From the NCBI GenBank assembly GCA_964521305.1, contig CAZFQZ010000018.1, forward strand, positions 1-18,756: DNA of 18,756 nucleotides, written 5' to 3'. The notes below the pieces were generated by a model. That model was not told the DNA's origin. It saw nothing but the letters and a program-made list of their open reading frames with translations, and made no database searches. Numbering within the stretch: position 1 is the first letter of the stretch; each line of letters starts with the position of its first letter. A program made the translations under genes and the position numbers. Of this stretch, positions 5,237 to 13,605 are shown piece by piece. The DNA comes from CAZBEJ01 sp964521305. GTDB taxonomy: Bacteria > Patescibacteriota > Microgenomatia > UBA1406 > GWC2-37-13.

Positions 5237-7063
5237 ATGCGAAAATGCAACTGGAAAAGGCTCTTGAGGATAGTAATGTGGATATCGGCGATTGGATTAT
5301 TGGTTTATTCCAGGTTTGTTAATCTGGGTTGGGGATTGCCGTTTCCCATGCATCCGGATGAACGTAATATGGCGATTGCGGTTCAATCGTTGAATTGTAA
5401 CCTTTCAAACCTTCAAACCTTCAAACCTTCGAACTGTCTCAACCCCCATTTTTTCGCGTACGGCCAATTCCCCCTTTATGTAAGTTATATCGGTATTGAT
5501 ATCTATCATTTCATAATCAATGCGGTTGGACAACCCATCGGTTTCATTGAAGCAACCATGGCGTTGCGGACCATTTCGGCGATCGCCGCTGTTTTGACGG
5601 TATTTATTATGTTGATGATCGTCCGACTCTTCCTTCATCATAATGAAGACAGAAGATACTACCGGCCTTATACCTTACTTTCGCTGCTTATAATAATTTT
5701 TTCTCCCGCCCTTATCCAGTTTGCCCATTTCGGAACGACCGAATCACTCCTGATGTTTTTTTACAGCGCGATATTGTATGTGTCGCTTTTATTCTTGAAA
5801 GGAAGATTAAAGATACGTCATTTTGTCATCGCAATCTCCGTGTGTGCTGGGTTGGCATTGGGTACCAAGGTATCGAGCGCGGTTTTTATCCTTACGCCGC
5901 TGGTTGCCATCCTATTCCGCAAGAAAAAAACGAAACCGTTGAATATTCCCATTATCATGACTGCACTTTTTTTTGGCGCCGGTTTCATTTTTTTGATTTC
6001 TTCACCGCAGAATTTCATTTCGTTCAATGAATTTGTGTCGTCGATTTCCTATGAGAGCAATGTTGCGACAGGAATGGCGAAAGTATTCTATTCAAGACAA
6101 TTCAATTACGCTCTTCCGGTCTTATTCCAGTTCAAGGATATGTTTCCGTATGCCGTCGGCATGCCGGTTCTTATCCTGTTTGTTTTCGGATTCGCATTCT
6201 TGCCTTGGAAAAAGCCAGATATTGATTTGTTGCGATTTGCATGGGGTTCGTATTTTGTTTCACAGGCGTTCCTGTACACCAAATGGACGAGATTCATGGC
6301 GCCGACATTTCCCTTGATTGTAATAATTGCCGTTTTATTTTTAGTTAAGATGCATGATTGGGTAGTACATCTTATGTATCGGATGCGTTCAAAATTCGGC
6401 ACTAAAAATGCAAAATGGCAATTTAAAACTCAAAAGGATCAGATATGCATAAAATTTTTTGTTTTTTTACTTTTAACATTGGTATCAATCATCCCCGGGG
6501 TGGCCTATATATCCGTATACCAAAATCAGGACGTTCGGTTACAAGCATCCGCATGGATTTATACCCATATCCCCGCAGGATCCATGATCCTCTCTGAAAC
6601 TGCCAATGTTGTCGATTTACCTCTTCCGCAGCTGCAATCATCAGCCATAGCTTACCCTGTATATAACGTTGTCTCCTTTAATTTTTACGATCTGGACCGA
6701 AGCCCGGAATTGCAATCCCAACTCGCCTATGATCTCAAGTTCGCGGACTACATCATTGTTCCTTCCAGGAGAATCTTTGCCAACCATACGTGTGAACAGG
6801 AAGGCAGGGTTCCCTCTTTTGATTTTGAAGCGTTGATCAGCAGGAAGTGCACAACTGTGCAATCGGAATATCCCTTGCTTAGCAAATATTATCGGAGCTT
6901 GTTTAACGGAAGTTTAGGGTTCAAGAAAGTCGCGGAATTTACTTCCTATCCGAAGTTAACGGTTCTGGGAAACACGTTAATCCAGTTCCCCGATGAACAA
7001 GCAGAAGAAACGTGGACGGTATTTGACCATCCGGTTATAAGGATATATCAGCGTATGCGTTAG
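5237..7063 (+). CDS. GT39/PMT-like polytopic membrane glycosyltransferase
   Basis: A 608-residue membrane protein of the GT-C fold (ArnT/PMT-like), which transfers a sugar from a polyprenyl-phosphate donor to protein, lipid or polymer outside the membrane. The first membrane helix is at about 10-27. The first outer loop carries the metal/catalytic signature HPDERNM (Asp41, Glu42). The conserved NPHFFAYGQFPLY motif follows at 69-81. About ten further hydrophobic helices run to about 425. The C-terminal roughly 180 residues are a soluble outer domain. Between the two motifs an insert (Asn-Leu-Ser-Asn..., about 55-66) is encoded by an 8-nt tandem repeat. A charged segment near 378-400 breaks two helices. 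Acceptor and sugar cannot be told. The SIMPL gene starts 2 nt after its stop. Confidence 0.88.
   Translation: MRKCNWKRLLRIVMWISAIGLLVYSRFVNLGWGLPFPMHPDERNMAIAVQSLNCNLSNLQTFKPSNCLNPHFFAYGQFPLYVSYIGIDIYHFIINAVGQPIGFIEATMALRTISAIAAVLTVFIMLMIVRLFLHHNEDRRYYRPYTLLSLLIIIFSPALIQFAHFGTTESLLMFFYSAILYVSLLFLKGRLKIRHFVIAISVCAGLALGTKVSSAVFILTPLVAILFRKKKTKPLNIPIIMTALFFGAGFIFLISSPQNFISFNEFVSSISYESNVATGMAKVFYSRQFNYALPVLFQFKDMFPYAVGMPVLILFVFGFAFLPWKKPDIDLLRFAWGSYFVSQAFLYTKWTRFMAPTFPLIVIIAVLFLVKMHDWVVHLMYRMRSKFGTKNAKWQFKTQKDQICIKFFVFLLLTLVSIIPGVAYISVYQNQDVRLQASAWIYTHIPAGSMILSETANVVDLPLPQLQSSAIAYPVYNVVSFNFYDLDRSPELQSQLAYDLKFADYIIVPSRRIFANHTCEQEGRVPSFDFEALISRKCTTVQSEYPLLSKYYRSLFNGSLGFKKVAEFTSYPKLTVLGNTLIQFPDEQAEETWTVFDHPVIRIYQRMR
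5401..5433. repeat. Four-copy 8-nt tandem repeat inside the glycosyltransferase gene
   Basis: CCTTTCAAA, CCTTCAAA, CCTTCAAA and CCTTCGAA follow one another. The period is not a multiple of three, yet the frame stays open. It encodes part of the insert between the HPDERNM and NPHFFAYG motifs, a loop that tolerates change. Confidence 0.7.
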
Positions 7064-7065
7064 AT

Positions 7066-7863
7066 ATGGAGATGGAATCATCTTCGATACGTGTTGACTC
7101 TTCGGTGAAGGGATATCATACTATATATATGAAAAACGTTTGGTATGGTGCGGGAACGGTACTCGTCATCGTCGTTTCGCTGTTTTTGATCAAAATATTC
7201 GATATTTCCTACCCACTGGACATCGTAACCACCACGCGTTCAACGGAATTGTCGGTCATCGGCGAAGGACAGGTCGAAGCAATTCCTGATACTGCGTATG
7301 TCGATGCGGGAATAACCGTTGCAAACGGGCAGTCGGTCGATGCGGTCCAGAAACAAATTGATGACGTGAATAATAAAATCATCCAGAACGTGAGCGCATT
7401 GGGAATAAAGAAAGCTGATATCAAAACATCAAATTACTCCATAAATCCGGAATACAATTTTAATACCAACCAGCGCACAATATCAGGTTACACCGGTAAT
7501 GCGACGGTTAAGGTAACGGTAAAAGACAGGTCGTTGTTGTCAGAGGTTGTGAGCGGTGTGACCGATGCAGGCGCCAATCAGATTAACGGTATAAGATATG
7601 AAGTAAAAAATCCGGAAACGTACCGGGAAGAAGCGAGAAATAAAGCTATCCAGAACGCCAAGGATCAGGCCCAAAAACTCGCAGCTGAACTGGGTATAAA
7701 ACTGGGTAAAATCACCAATATTGTTGAGTCGAGTCCGTCATCTCCAACACTTTATCCGGTAGCTCGAGCTGTATCGTTGAACTCAGCAGGTTCCGGCCCT
7801 GAATTGGAACCTGGAAGTCAAACAATCTCTTCGGTGGTGACGCTGTATTTTGAGAAAAAGTAA
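7066..7863 (+). CDS. Membrane-anchored SIMPL (DUF541) domain protein
   Basis: A 265-residue protein with one N-terminal membrane helix (about 25-43) and an outer SIMPL/DUF541 domain (about 58-263). The domain shows the family opening (LSVIGEGQVEAIPDTAYVDAGI), the middle IKTSNYSINPEYNF with GYTGNATVKVTVKD, and the late EARNKAIQNAKDQAQKLAAELG helix. Relatives form oligomeric periplasmic or surface assemblies (BP26, YggE), with poorly known roles in envelope stress. It lies 2 nt after the glycosyltransferase stop and is surely co-transcribed. The start may be the ATG at 7066 or 7072. Met22 is also possible and would put the membrane helix at the very N-terminus. No Shine-Dalgarno sequence settles this. 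Confidence 0.88.
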   Translation: MEMESSSIRVDSSVKGYHTIYMKNVWYGAGTVLVIVVSLFLIKIFDISYPLDIVTTTRSTELSVIGEGQVEAIPDTAYVDAGITVANGQSVDAVQKQIDDVNNKIIQNVSALGIKKADIKTSNYSINPEYNFNTNQRTISGYTGNATVKVTVKDRSLLSEVVSGVTDAGANQINGIRYEVKNPETYREEARNKAIQNAKDQAQKLAAELGIKLGKITNIVESSPSSPTLYPVARAVSLNSAGSGPELEPGSQTISSVVTLYFEKK

Positions 7864-7877
7864 AACTTACCTTTTTT
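7855..7877. terminator. Weak bidirectional terminator candidate between convergent genes
   Basis: AAAA-A-GTAA, loop AAC, TTAC-C-TTTT forms an AT-rich imperfect hairpin (8 pairs, one mismatch) with T residues on one side and A residues on the other. It spans the 3-nt gap between the SIMPL stop and the ATPase stop. The stem is weak and lacks GC pairs, so real termination is uncertain. Confidence 0.25.
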
Positions 7878-8835
7878 CCTGAACGAATATTTTCTTTATT
7901 ATTTCTTCGATCGGCTCGTCTTCGATCGTTACATCCGTATATTCGATCTGTTTTTGGATATACGAAAGCGTTCCCACAATTTCATTTTTTGAAGTGACAA
8001 GTTTAAGTTGGGGAAATGAGTAATCGTATTTTTTAATTGAACCGGGCAATATGAATTTTTTAGGTAAGGCGTTTAGGAGCGTGATATTGATGAGTTTAAG
8101 CTGAGAATATTGTTCGATGAGATTTTTGAATTTTCCGTCGTACAGCAGTTTTCCATGATCAATGACCAAAATACGTTTAGCAAGTCGTTCAACGTCCTGC
8201 ATGTAGTGGGATGTAAGAATAATGGTAGGTTTGTATCTTTGCTGGTATGCTTTGATGAATTCAATGATTGCGGTCTGCGCGAAAATATCGAGTCCGATAG
8301 TCGGTTCGTCCAGAAAAAGAATTTTTGGCCTGTGTAACAGGGACGCAATGATTTCCGCCCTCATGCGTTGACCGAGCGACAATGTTTTGACAGGTTGGTT
8401 AATGATGTCATTTGCATGCAGTAATTCGGTTAACTCATGCAGGGATTCTTCGTAATCCCGCTCGTCAATTTCATATATTTCCTTGAGTAATCGGTAACTG
8501 TCTGTGGCCGGCAATTCCCAGATCAATTGGTTTTTGTGACCCATGACAAACGAAATCTGTTTCAGGAATTGGCGGTTTTTGTCAGACGGGGTATATCCGA
8601 GGACATTAATAATGCCGGAAGTAGGAAACAGGATACCGGAAAGGATTTTCAAGGTTGTTGTTTTGCCTGCCCCGTTCGGGCCGATGAAACCAACCATTTC
8701 GTCATCGCCGATATGAAACGAGATGCTGTCGAGCGCTTTTTTTTCCTTATACTGCCTGAAGAATACGTCTTTGAGCATATTGTGCGTCTTGATTTGCGTA
8801 TGATAGATTTTAGTGAGATTGTTGACTGTTATCAT
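7867..8835 (-). CDS. ABC-2 type exporter ATP-binding protein (COG4586-like)
   Basis: A 322-residue ABC ATPase that powers export through the two permeases encoded just upstream. Walker A is GPNGAGKTT (52-60), the signature LSLGQ (152-156), Walker B ILFLDE (172-177) and the switch His is His210 in LTSHYM. The motif GHKNQLIWELPA near 99-110 and the roughly 100-residue C-terminal extension after the ATPase core match the COG4586 group. That group works with paired DUF990-type permeases. GGAGGA lies 7 nt before the ATG inside the end of the preceding permease gene, the clearest Shine-Dalgarno sequence in the window. Substrate is unknown. Confidence 0.92.
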   Translation of the reverse strand: MITVNNLTKIYHTQIKTHNMLKDVFFRQYKEKKALDSISFHIGDDEMVGFIGPNGAGKTTTLKILSGILFPTSGIINVLGYTPSDKNRQFLKQISFVMGHKNQLIWELPATDSYRLLKEIYEIDERDYEESLHELTELLHANDIINQPVKTLSLGQRMRAEIIASLLHRPKILFLDEPTIGLDIFAQTAIIEFIKAYQQRYKPTIILTSHYMQDVERLAKRILVIDHGKLLYDGKFKNLIEQYSQLKLINITLLNALPKKFILPGSIKKYDYSFPQLKLVTSKNEIVGTLSYIQKQIEYTDVTIEDEPIEEIIKKIFVQEKR

Positions 8836-8839
8836 ATCG

Positions 8840-9622
8840 TTATCCTCCCCAACTTTGATATCTTTTCAGACTGTAATTCCAGAGCCACAGAGAACCGAAA
8901 ATAAATATCAATGAAATAATACCGCTTAGCATCAGGGTTTGTAGGGTGAACAATCCGAACAGGACTTTGACCGGCAACGCCATCATGACGCCGACCGGAA
9001 CGGCGAACATGAGAAACGAACGGACAGGCTCCTGATACACATCGATCGGTATCGAAGCCATGCGCGTGAAATCCCTGATAATCATCATGACGTGGTCGAT
9101 TTCCGTTGTCAAAATACCGATGGCAAGCGCGGCGATGTGAAATGATGTCATGAGGAGCATTGCGTTAATAAGCAGAACGATGTACAAGGTAATATCGGAT
9201 AATTTCAACTGCGGAAGGAGAGCGATGAACAAACACAGAAGCAGGATATACGGGATGATCATGATCGCATCCAGGATGTCGACGCCGCCGATCAGTATCC
9301 TGAAGAACGGATGGATCGGTCGCAGAAGTATGCCGTCGAATTCTCCGGTAACGATGATTGGCCTGAATCGGTAGACTTCACGGAACAGGAGTTGACCGAG
9401 CGTATCGATGAGGTTGAAAGTGAGAAAAAACACCAGAGTCTGGTTGACCGTATAGCCTGCGAGAAATTTTGTTTTCGAAACGAGAAAATAGATGAAAGCG
9501 AAATAAAACGCGAACCTGATGATTTTACCGGTAAGAAACGAGATGAAGCCGACACGGTGCTGGAACGTTATTTTAATACTGTAAAGGCTTAATGTCCAGA
9601 AAACCTTCAAGTTGTGTTTCAT
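8840..9622 (-). CDS. ABC-2 family permease (DUF990-like), first of pair
   Basis: A 260-residue membrane protein with about six hydrophobic helices (roughly 28-48, 58-76, 112-138, 143-168, 203-224, 230-250). The internal motif ITGEF-type sequence (VTGEFDGILLRPIHPFFRIL, about 91-110) is characteristic of the ABC2_membrane_6/DUF990 family. It ends YQSWGG, a typical end for the family. Its stop is 4 nt before the ATPase ATG and its start is 6 nt after the next permease gene. The three genes therefore form one exporter operon. Confidence 0.88.
   Translation of the reverse strand: MKHNLKVFWTLSLYSIKITFQHRVGFISFLTGKIIRFAFYFAFIYFLVSKTKFLAGYTVNQTLVFFLTFNLIDTLGQLLFREVYRFRPIIVTGEFDGILLRPIHPFFRILIGGVDILDAIMIIPYILLLCLFIALLPQLKLSDITLYIVLLINAMLLMTSFHIAALAIGILTTEIDHVMMIIRDFTRMASIPIDVYQEPVRSFLMFAVPVGVMMALPVKVLFGLFTLQTLMLSGIISLIFIFGSLWLWNYSLKRYQSWGG
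8843..8848 (-). promoter_or_regulatory. Shine-Dalgarno sequence of the ABC ATPase
   Basis: GGAGGA with a 7-nt spacer to the ATG at 8835, embedded in the last codons of the upstream permease. It shows that anti-SD pairing is used in this organism, although most other genes here lack such a site. Confidence 0.7.
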
Positions 9623-9628
9623 AAATCT

Positions 9629-10420
9629 CTATCTACCGTACGCGCTGTAATTTCTAACACCGTAGTTCCATATCACGATACTGAGTATATATAGTATGCC
9701 TGACCAGGCGACGGCCATAAGCAACGGGAAAAACAATTGCGCCGAAATACCGTTGACGAATATTTTTGTCGGCAAATACATGAGGTATGGAAATGGAGTG
9801 AGGAGCAAAAGTGTGTACAGAAATTTCGGCAGGATATCCAAAGGAAAGAATGTGCCGACGAGAAGGCTCGATATGGTGATGTATATGAAGCGTGGAGCCC
9901 AGATGTCATTTGACCAGAATGCAAGACAGGACAGCATAAGGGAAATGAAAAAAGAGATAACCGAACCGATCGACAGCGCAATGAAGAAAAACAGATAATT
10001 CACCGGGTTGGTCTGGACAAAAATACCCGGTTTGAATATGAATATGAGGGCGGCGACTTCGATAATGGAAAAAAACAGATTGATTCCTTTGTCGGCTATT
10101 TCCTTTGCGATCGCATATCTGAAATACGAAATAGGTTTGAGGAAGTCGTTCGCTATGTTTCCGCTCAATATGTCGATGGCGATATCGCTGGTTTTTGTTC
10201 CCATGACGAAAGACGAAATAAGACTGATGGTCAGAATATAGGTGATAAGGGATTCATAGGAATACGAGAAGATCGTGTGTCTGCCGGACATAACACTCGT
10301 CCATAGAAAATAGATGAAGATCAGATAAAAAATATTGCGCGCCCGCCACAGGATGAAACTCAACCGGTATACGAAAATCTGTTTCAAGCAGAGATACATG
10401 ACGATCAGGTATTTTTTCAT
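9629..10420 (-). CDS. ABC-2 family permease (DUF990-like), second of pair
   Basis: A 263-residue membrane protein with about six helices. It is a diverged paralogue of the neighbouring permease with the same layout. The loop after helix 2 holds the equivalent family motif (DILSGNIANDFLKPISYFRYA, about 83-102), and the end is NYGVRNYSAYGR. The pair would form a heterodimeric channel for the ATPase encoded downstream. The gene begins only 14 nt after the leuB stop with no terminator between, so it is probably read from the amino-acid operon. Confidence 0.87.
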   Translation of the reverse strand: MKKYLIVMYLCLKQIFVYRLSFILWRARNIFYLIFIYFLWTSVMSGRHTIFSYSYESLITYILTISLISSFVMGTKTSDIAIDILSGNIANDFLKPISYFRYAIAKEIADKGINLFFSIIEVAALIFIFKPGIFVQTNPVNYLFFFIALSIGSVISFFISLMLSCLAFWSNDIWAPRFIYITISSLLVGTFFPLDILPKFLYTLLLLTPFPYLMYLPTKIFVNGISAQLFFPLLMAVAWSGILYILSIVIWNYGVRNYSAYGR

Positions 10421-10434
10421 TCGCTATCATTTTA

Positions 10435-11490
10435 TCAGATATTGCGGATGATGTTTTCGGTCAGGGAGGAGGTTGTTTCAGGATCGTGTTTCCTGACGTC
10501 CTTAGTTCCGAATCCTTCAGAGAGCGTTTTTTCTACTGCCTTGTAGACGTCGTCGCTTTCTTTTTTCAATCCGAAACCGTAATCCAACATCATTGCGACA
10601 GACAGTATCGTTCCAATAGGATTGGCGGTATTTTTTCCTGCTGCTTTCGGATAGGATCCGTGGATGGGCTCGAAAAGGGATGTCGTATCTCCAAGTGACG
10701 CGGATGGGAGTAAACCGACGGAACCGGCTAATACCGATGCCTCATCGGTCAGGATATCGCCGAACATATTTTCGGTCAGAATGACATCGAATTCTGCAGG
10801 CCGTTTGATGATCTGCATGGATGCGTTGTCCACAAACATGAAACCGGTTTCGACATAGGGAAATGCACGTGCGAGTTTCTGGACTGTTTCGCGCCACAAA
10901 CGCGAGGTTTCGAGGACATTGGCTTTGTCTACCAGGGTCAATTTCTTTTTGCGTTTCATTGCAAGATCGAATGCGTATCCTGCTGCCCGCTCGATTTCCT
11001 TTTTTGAATATTCTGACGTGTCGAAGGCTTTTGTTCCGTTATTCGTTCTTCCCCGTTTACCAAAATATATTCCGCCAATAAGTTCCCGGACAACCACAAA
11101 GTCGACGCCTTTTACTATTTCCGGTTTGAGCGGTGATTGGTTTATCATGGAGTCGAAAACCCGTATCGGTCTGACGTTGGCGTATAATCCAAGGTGTTTA
11201 CGCATTGCAAGAAGTCCTTGTTCGGGTCTGACCTTTGCATTCGGATCGTTGTCATATCTCGGATCGCCGATCGCGCCGAAAAGTATCGCATCGGATGTAT
11301 CACAGAGGTTCTTCGTCTCGTCCGGAAACGGATTGCCGGTTTTTTCGATTGCCGCATGGCCGATAAGTCCGTATTTATATGAGAATTCATGATGGTATTT
11401 TTTTGTGATGACATTCAAGACTTTGATTGCTTGCTTGATTACCTCTGGTCCCACTCCGTCTCCCGGCAATACGGCGATATGTTTTTTCAT
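10435..11490 (-). CDS. leuB: 3-isopropylmalate dehydrogenase
   Basis: A 351-residue NAD-dependent decarboxylating dehydrogenase that converts 3-isopropylmalate to 2-oxoisocaproate, the last step before leucine transamination. It shows the family start AVLPGDGVGPEV, LGLYANVRPIR, the substrate-loop motif VVRELIGGIYFG and DKANVL. The metal-binding block FGDILTDEAS, GLLPSASLG and the late LFEPIHGSYP follow. Length is normal. The start overlaps the leuDC stop by 4 nt (ATGA), implying translational coupling. The gene ends with tandem stops TGA TAA. Confidence 0.95.
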   Translation of the reverse strand: MKKHIAVLPGDGVGPEVIKQAIKVLNVITKKYHHEFSYKYGLIGHAAIEKTGNPFPDETKNLCDTSDAILFGAIGDPRYDNDPNAKVRPEQGLLAMRKHLGLYANVRPIRVFDSMINQSPLKPEIVKGVDFVVVRELIGGIYFGKRGRTNNGTKAFDTSEYSKKEIERAAGYAFDLAMKRKKKLTLVDKANVLETSRLWRETVQKLARAFPYVETGFMFVDNASMQIIKRPAEFDVILTENMFGDILTDEASVLAGSVGLLPSASLGDTTSLFEPIHGSYPKAAGKNTANPIGTILSVAMMLDYGFGLKKESDDVYKAVEKTLSEGFGTKDVRKHDPETTSSLTENIIRNI

Positions 11491-13388
11491 AAATATTTTC
11501 TCGGATCAACAATTTCTCCCGCGACTGCAGCGGCAGTTACGGTAATAGGCGACGCCAGGAATATTTTCGCTTCTCTTGATCCCATCCTGCCGATGTAATT
11601 CCTGTTGGACGAAGAAATCATCTGCGCTCCTCTGCCGATCACACCCATGTGTTTTCCGAAACACGGGCCGCAGTTGGACGACTCGATATTTGCGCCTGCT
11701 TCGGCGAATATTTGCAAAATTCCTTCCTTCATCAACCTGTAGTAGACGTTGCGTGATGCCGGGATGACTACGAAGTTTACGTCAGGATGTACTTTTTTTC
11801 CCTTGATGATTTTGGCCGATTCTACGAAATCCTCATACCGGCCATTGGTGCACGCGCCCAAAAATGCGTCGTTGATTTTGAGCGTTGTCACCGATGCGAT
11901 ATCCATGGTTTTACTTTTCTGAGTCTGTTTCATGTATGCGTGCATTTTGGAAACGTATGTTACATTGCCCGGTTTGTGCGGAAACGCTACACAAGGTTCC
12001 AGTTCAGACAGATCGGCATCGATTACTCGTTCATATTGGCATCCCGGATCAGGCTTATATGTCTTATATGGAAACTTCGCCCTGTTTTTGAGATATGATT
12101 CCATCTGCGTATCTGGTTCGAAGATTGCGGTTCGCGCTCCCATTTCCACGCCCATGTTGGCAATGGTGATGCGTTGCTCAATGGAAACGTTTTTCAAACC
12201 GGGCCCGCCGAATTCTATGACGCGTTTCGATGCACCGTCAACTCCAAGTTTCCCGATGAGATATAAAATCAGATCTTTGCCGTAAACTCCTTTTTTGAAC
12301 GACCCTTTCAGATTGAATCTGATGGTGTTCGGTATTTGGAAATCATACAAATGGCCTGTTCCTAATGCATATGACGCATCGGTAGTTCCCACACCAAATG
12401 CCAGCGCGTTGAATGCGCCGTTCGTGTCAGTATGCGAATCGGTTCCCAAAATTATTTCTCCAGGTACGATATATCCATCCTCGATCAATACCACATGCTC
12501 TATTCCGTCACCTTCCTTGTAGCATTTGGCCCCCTGTTCCTTACAAAACTGTTCCATGAGATCTATTCCTTCGGAAACGCTGACTGACGAAGACGGAACC
12601 GTATGGTCGGGAATGAAAAATACGCGCTTTGCATCAAAGACTTTGAGTTTCCTGTGTAGTTTTTTGAACACGTCCCCGAAATGGTTTTCGAAATCCTTTA
12701 TTGCCGGCGGACCGATAACTTCGTTGAAAAACAAGATGTCGATCGGTAAATCCAGCTCGTCTCCGGCATACATTGCTTTTCCCGCGTGATCGGAAACGAT
12801 TTTTTCCACGATTGTCTGGGGTTTTTTGTCCATTTTCAGCTTGTTGCCATGCCCCGTTGGCAACCCCGTAGGCTGACTGGAGGTAAGGATAGTTTTTAGA
12901 TGATTTCTGATCTTGCCGATTTTTCCACCCAGGGAAAATGTTTTGATGTCTTCTTCGGAGTTCAAGATGGGATAGGATTTTTTTTCGTATAGAATTCTCC
13001 TTTTTTCCAGATCCACGGTCAAGGGTTTGTTTGATTTGAACATCGATACGTCGCCAACAAGAATCAGGGCAAGGCCGTTATTCAGGCTGTTCCTATAAAA
13101 AATATCAGGATAGGATACGGCGATCACTGCTTTTACGCTGTTTTCCTGTAGCGCATAGACAGCCTGCTCGCGTGAAGAACCGCAGCCGAAGTTTTTGCCG
13201 GCTACGACGACATTGGTTTCGTGTTTTGCAGAGCGTTTCACGAATTGCTGATCATAGTTACTGAATGCGTATTGTTTGAAGAACGAGTGTTCAGTCGATT
13301 CCTGTAATGTCCATGCAGGAATAATATCATCGGTGTTGATGTCGTCCGGAAAGACCGAACTTATTATTCCTGATATTCGAGTAATCAT
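11487..13388 (-). CDS. leuDC: Fused 3-isopropylmalate dehydratase, small (LeuD) plus large (LeuC) subunits
   Basis: A 633-residue fusion of two proteins that are normally separate. Residues 1-165 are the swivel (LeuD) domain with NTDDIIPAWTL and the conserved GKNFGCGSSREQA (64-76). A linker of about 20 residues with a PTGL-PTGH duplication follows. Residues 186-633 are the LeuC catalytic part, beginning at an internal Met (M186), which looks like the old LeuC start. DHTVP (261-265), GTDSHT and the [4Fe-4S] ligands Cys513, Cys573 and Cys576 (GACTNGR, NCGPCFG) are present. The enzyme isomerises 2- to 3-isopropylmalate. The swivel-first order is like aconitase B rather than aconitase A. The LeuC part resembles the shorter homoaconitase-like type. 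Its place between ridA and leuB, with leuA in the operon, argues for leucine synthesis. A related hydro-lyase substrate is not excluded. Confidence 0.92.
   Translation of the reverse strand: MITRISGIISSVFPDDINTDDIIPAWTLQESTEHSFFKQYAFSNYDQQFVKRSAKHETNVVVAGKNFGCGSSREQAVYALQENSVKAVIAVSYPDIFYRNSLNNGLALILVGDVSMFKSNKPLTVDLEKRRILYEKKSYPILNSEEDIKTFSLGGKIGKIRNHLKTILTSSQPTGLPTGHGNKLKMDKKPQTIVEKIVSDHAGKAMYAGDELDLPIDILFFNEVIGPPAIKDFENHFGDVFKKLHRKLKVFDAKRVFFIPDHTVPSSSVSVSEGIDLMEQFCKEQGAKCYKEGDGIEHVVLIEDGYIVPGEIILGTDSHTDTNGAFNALAFGVGTTDASYALGTGHLYDFQIPNTIRFNLKGSFKKGVYGKDLILYLIGKLGVDGASKRVIEFGGPGLKNVSIEQRITIANMGVEMGARTAIFEPDTQMESYLKNRAKFPYKTYKPDPGCQYERVIDADLSELEPCVAFPHKPGNVTYVSKMHAYMKQTQKSKTMDIASVTTLKINDAFLGACTNGRYEDFVESAKIIKGKKVHPDVNFVVIPASRNVYYRLMKEGILQIFAEAGANIESSNCGPCFGKHMGVIGRGAQMISSSNRNYIGRMGSREAKIFLASPITVTAAAVAGEIVDPRKYL
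12843..12872. repeat. Short repeats encoding the LeuD-LeuC linker
   Basis: CCCCGTTGG (12852-12860) and CCCCGTAGG (12864-12872) repeat with a 12-nt period and encode the PTGL-PTGH linker. GTTGCC (12843-12848) and GGCAAC (12859-12864) also form a 6-bp inverted repeat. The linker seems to have grown by small duplication at the fusion junction. Confidence 0.55.
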
Positions 13389-13569
13389 TATTTTTTTTCG
13401 TGAGAATAACTTTGCCGCACCGGCAGGATATCAATTCACAGCCTGCGGGCTTGTTTTTTGTAGCATGCTGAGAACCTTTTCCATTTACTACGAAATACCC
13501 CCTTTTTGACTGTTCCGCGGTGGTCGGCGAATGATCCTTTCGTGATGAATATCCACTTAAGCTTTAAAC

Positions 13570-13597
13570 ATGTACAATCGATTAAACGATTGTACAT
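13570..13597. repeat. Perfect 11-bp inverted repeat in the ridA-leuDC gap
   Basis: ATGTACAATCG (13570-13580) and CGATTGTACAT (13587-13597) form a perfect 11-bp stem with a 6-nt loop, 8 nt after the ridA stop on the minus strand. There is no U-tract on either strand, so it is not an intrinsic terminator. The 6-mer AGCTTT flanks it on both sides (13560-13565, 13601-13606). It may stabilise or process the mRNA between ridA and leuDC, or bind a protein. The rest of the 217-nt gap (13389-13605) holds no supported gene or clear promoter. Confidence 0.6.
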
Positions 13598-13605
13598 ATG
13601 AGCTT

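Noticed and set aside
5196..5433. CRISPR-like repetition
   Set aside because: Units are only 8-9 nt with no spacers of constant length and no cas genes.
13389..13560. Open frame on the minus strand with a zinc-ribbon-like CELISCRCGK segment overlapping the leuDC start
   Set aside because: It has no ATG or GTG start before the Cys motif, overlaps leuDC and lacks a full Cys set. Probably chance.
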